NCBI GenBank assembly: GCA_964343305.1
Contig: CAYFJO010000510.1
Coordinates: 1-7,498 of the forward strand
DNA length: 7,498 nt
Direction: 5' to 3'
Source of the DNA: CAYFJO01 sp964343305
GTDB lineage: Bacteria; Planctomycetota; Planctomycetia; Pirellulales; Pirellulaceae
In this document: positions 6,103 to 7,498 of the stretch, piece by piece
How positions within the stretch are numbered: the stretch's first letter is position 1
How the letters are laid out: every line of letters starts with the position of its first letter
The notes under the pieces: generated by a model
What the model was told of the DNA's origin: nothing
The model's input: only the letters and a program-made list of their open reading frames with translations
The model's database searches: none
Program-made: the position numbers and the translations under genes

Positions 6103-7119
6103 ATGAAATCACCCTGCAGCTTATCCCGGCGTCACTTGCCATCGAGTTGTCATCTCCAGTGTGCATTTATTACAGCCATGATGTTTTTGACGTGGAGTCA
6201 ACCGTTATCCGCACAACAAACATCCGACCGAAAGAGGATTCCTCTCACGCCCGATAAAGAAAACGGGTTTTTGTTTGAGACGGCCCAGGTCAATGGCAGT
6301 ATTCAGCCCGAAGGCTCTTATCACGGAGTCAATCGTTTTACCTTGAAGCAAATGGAGCGGCAGGTGATCGACCCGCGTTACTCGGCTTTGAATCTGTTCA
6401 AGCTGATGGCTCGAAATCAGTACATGGGCATGCCGCGTTCGATGAAACGCATGGTAAAGGTGATGCCCGATGCCCTCGAAGTTACCTGGCCTCCGACTGA
6501 ACAGCACAAGGCGGAACTCACGGCTCGTTATGAAGTTTCCGGTCCTGCATCGGTCGATGTGACGGTAACAGTTCGCTCCGAAGGCACTTATCCCGCATAT
6601 GAAGTTTTTATGCCCAGCTATTTCGATAAGACGCTGCGTCCGTATCTCTATCTCAAGAAGCGACGTCCGCAGAATCCGCCCGATTTGGTTGTGCCAACGG
6701 TGAACGACGTATTTCGCGGCACACTGCTCGTCTTTCCTCGCGACATCCATGGGGCGCGCGTGGCGATCGACGGCCGTTGGGATCGCAATGAATCCAACGC
6801 AAATGTCGTGCCAGTCACGCCCGTGCGTAACTACGCGCACTGTCTGGCGTTCCTGGTCGATACTGACAAGACGTTTGCCGTTGTCGTGATGGCCCATCCG
6901 CGAGATTGCTACGCCATCAGTGCACGTTATTTCGCGGACGATCCCAAGGATCGAATGACCTCATACAGCGCAGTCGATTTTTGCATGTTCGGCGAGAATC
7001 TGTTACCCGGCAGCAAACGAACGGCCCGCTTACGGCTGGCTTTGACGCCTCTGGATGAAGACATGTCACAGCCGTTGCAATTGTATCGGGACTTTATCTC
7101 ATCCTTTGATGAAGAATAA
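6103..7119 (+). CDS. Secreted protein of unknown function, upstream partner of a Gfo/Idh/MocA oxidoreductase
   Basis: An intact 338-residue protein. Its N terminus is a Sec-type signal peptide: a basic start with RR at 9-10, a hydrophobic core AFITAMMFLTW (21-31) and a likely cleavage after PLSA (37/38). The mature part is rich in beta-strand-like alternation (for example SVDVTVTVRSEG and TFAVVVMAHP) and has two conserved-looking aromatic blocks, YEVFMPSYFD and YAHCLAFLVD. It contains no transmembrane helix and no catalytic motif that I recognise. A beta-sandwich, possibly carbohydrate-associated, is a guess from composition and neighbour. It is followed after 28 bp by the Tat-exported oxidoreductase in the same direction, so the two are probably one operon acting outside the cytoplasm. 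The strong AAGGAG at 6091 sets the start. Confidence 0.85.
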   Translation: MKSPCSLSRRHLPSSCHLQCAFITAMMFLTWSQPLSAQQTSDRKRIPLTPDKENGFLFETAQVNGSIQPEGSYHGVNRFTLKQMERQVIDPRYSALNLFKLMARNQYMGMPRSMKRMVKVMPDALEVTWPPTEQHKAELTARYEVSGPASVDVTVTVRSEGTYPAYEVFMPSYFDKTLRPYLYLKKRRPQNPPDLVVPTVNDVFRGTLLVFPRDIHGARVAIDGRWDRNESNANVVPVTPVRNYAHCLAFLVDTDKTFAVVVMAHPRDCYAISARYFADDPKDRMTSYSAVDFCMFGENLLPGSKRTARLRLALTPLDEDMSQPLQLYRDFISSFDEE

Positions 7120-7147
7120 ACCTAATCTCTCACCCACGGAGTCAATC

Positions 7148-7498
7148 ATGAACACTGAATCCACTGATCAAAATCAATCGGAACACGTATCTTCAACCGA
7201 GTCCCGACGTGAGTTTCTCAAGTCTTCCGCCGTCGGTGTGGCAGCGGCGTCCTCTCTGGCCTTTCCGGCGGTTGTCTCAGCAAGGGGTGTCAATGAAACA
7301 TTGAAAGTCGGCCTGATCGGCTGCGGTGGGCGTGGGACGACTGCCGCCATTCAGGCACTGCGGGCTGATAAGAACGTTGAGCTGACCGCGATGGGTGATA
7401 TTTTCGAGGATAAACTTGACTCCAGCTACGCCCACATTCAAGAACAGGAACCGAAGAAATTCAAAGTAACGCGGGGGAACTGTTACTTAGGATTCGAT
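7148..7498 (+). CDS. Tat-exported Gfo/Idh/MocA family oxidoreductase, N-terminal part
   Basis: The first 117 codons of a gene that runs off the window. Gfo/Idh/MocA proteins are NAD(P)-dependent oxidoreductases acting mostly on sugars, inositols and related compounds. Residues 19-25 are SRREFLK, a clear twin-arginine signal, followed by a hydrophobic stretch (AVGVAAASSLAFPAVVSA) and probable cleavage near residue 45. The Rossmann fold begins at LKVGLIGCGGRGT (52-64) with the Gly-rich dinucleotide-binding loop. The GD before IFEDKLDSS marks the end of its second beta strand. The export signal suggests folding with cofactor in the cytoplasm before transport, as is common for planctomycete members. 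GGAG (7138-7141) lies 6 nt before the ATG and supports the start. The catalytic lysine and C-terminal domain lie beyond the window, so the substrate is unknown. Confidence 0.92.
   Translation, partial: MNTESTDQNQSEHVSSTESRREFLKSSAVGVAAASSLAFPAVVSARGVNETLKVGLIGCGGRGTTAAIQALRADKNVELTAMGDIFEDKLDSSYAHIQEQEPKKFKVTRGNCYLGFD

Noticed and set aside
6205..6897. 230-codon minus-strand ORF
   Set aside because: It lies wholly inside the secreted-protein gene, which has a signal peptide, an ideal ribosome binding site and an operon partner. The reverse frame is a shadow of its codon use.

Overview
The window looks like chromosomal DNA of a planctomycete, probably Pirellulaceae-like. The pointers are a Tat-exported Gfo/Idh/MocA oxidoreductase preceded by a secreted protein of unknown function, an integrase-core transposase of a type I associate with planctomycetes, moderate GC and loose gene packing. 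This placement is from recognition only; there is no rRNA or marker gene.

The left part (about 1-4070) is mostly decaying sequence. From the left edge it holds a possible frameshifted C-terminal scrap of an IS transposase (minus), an IS transposase pseudogene with one in-frame TGA (minus), and a class I SAM-dependent methyltransferase with an in-frame TGA and TAG (plus). Then come the last ~34 codons of a SpoIIE/PP2C-type phosphatase (minus), a small two-helix membrane protein that may be intact (minus), and a gene-poor stretch of about 740 bp with dispersed repeats. A 14-codon ORF with a Shine-Dalgarno sequence runs directly into a strong intrinsic terminator. Last is a full-length YugP-type zinc metallopeptidase frame (minus) split by one TGA just after its HEAGH motif.

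The right part (about 4376-7498) is mostly intact and on the plus strand. It has a DUF21 plus CBS-pair membrane protein (CNNM/CorC-like) divergent from the peptidase, then a gene-poor stretch with the second copy of a 76-bp repeat. A start-less C-terminal remnant of a TetR-like regulator follows, and its stop codon abuts the ribosome binding site of the next gene. That gene encodes a secreted protein of unknown function and probably forms an operon with the Tat-dependent Gfo/Idh/MocA oxidoreductase, which leaves the window unfinished.

I see no defence system, CRISPR array, tRNA or rRNA, and no convincing new system. The most notable signals are three neighbouring genes broken only by nonsense codons with their frames otherwise kept, the 76-bp dispersed repeat (70/76 identity), a 22-bp GGGGTCA repeat (21/22 identity), and the small ORF-terminator unit.
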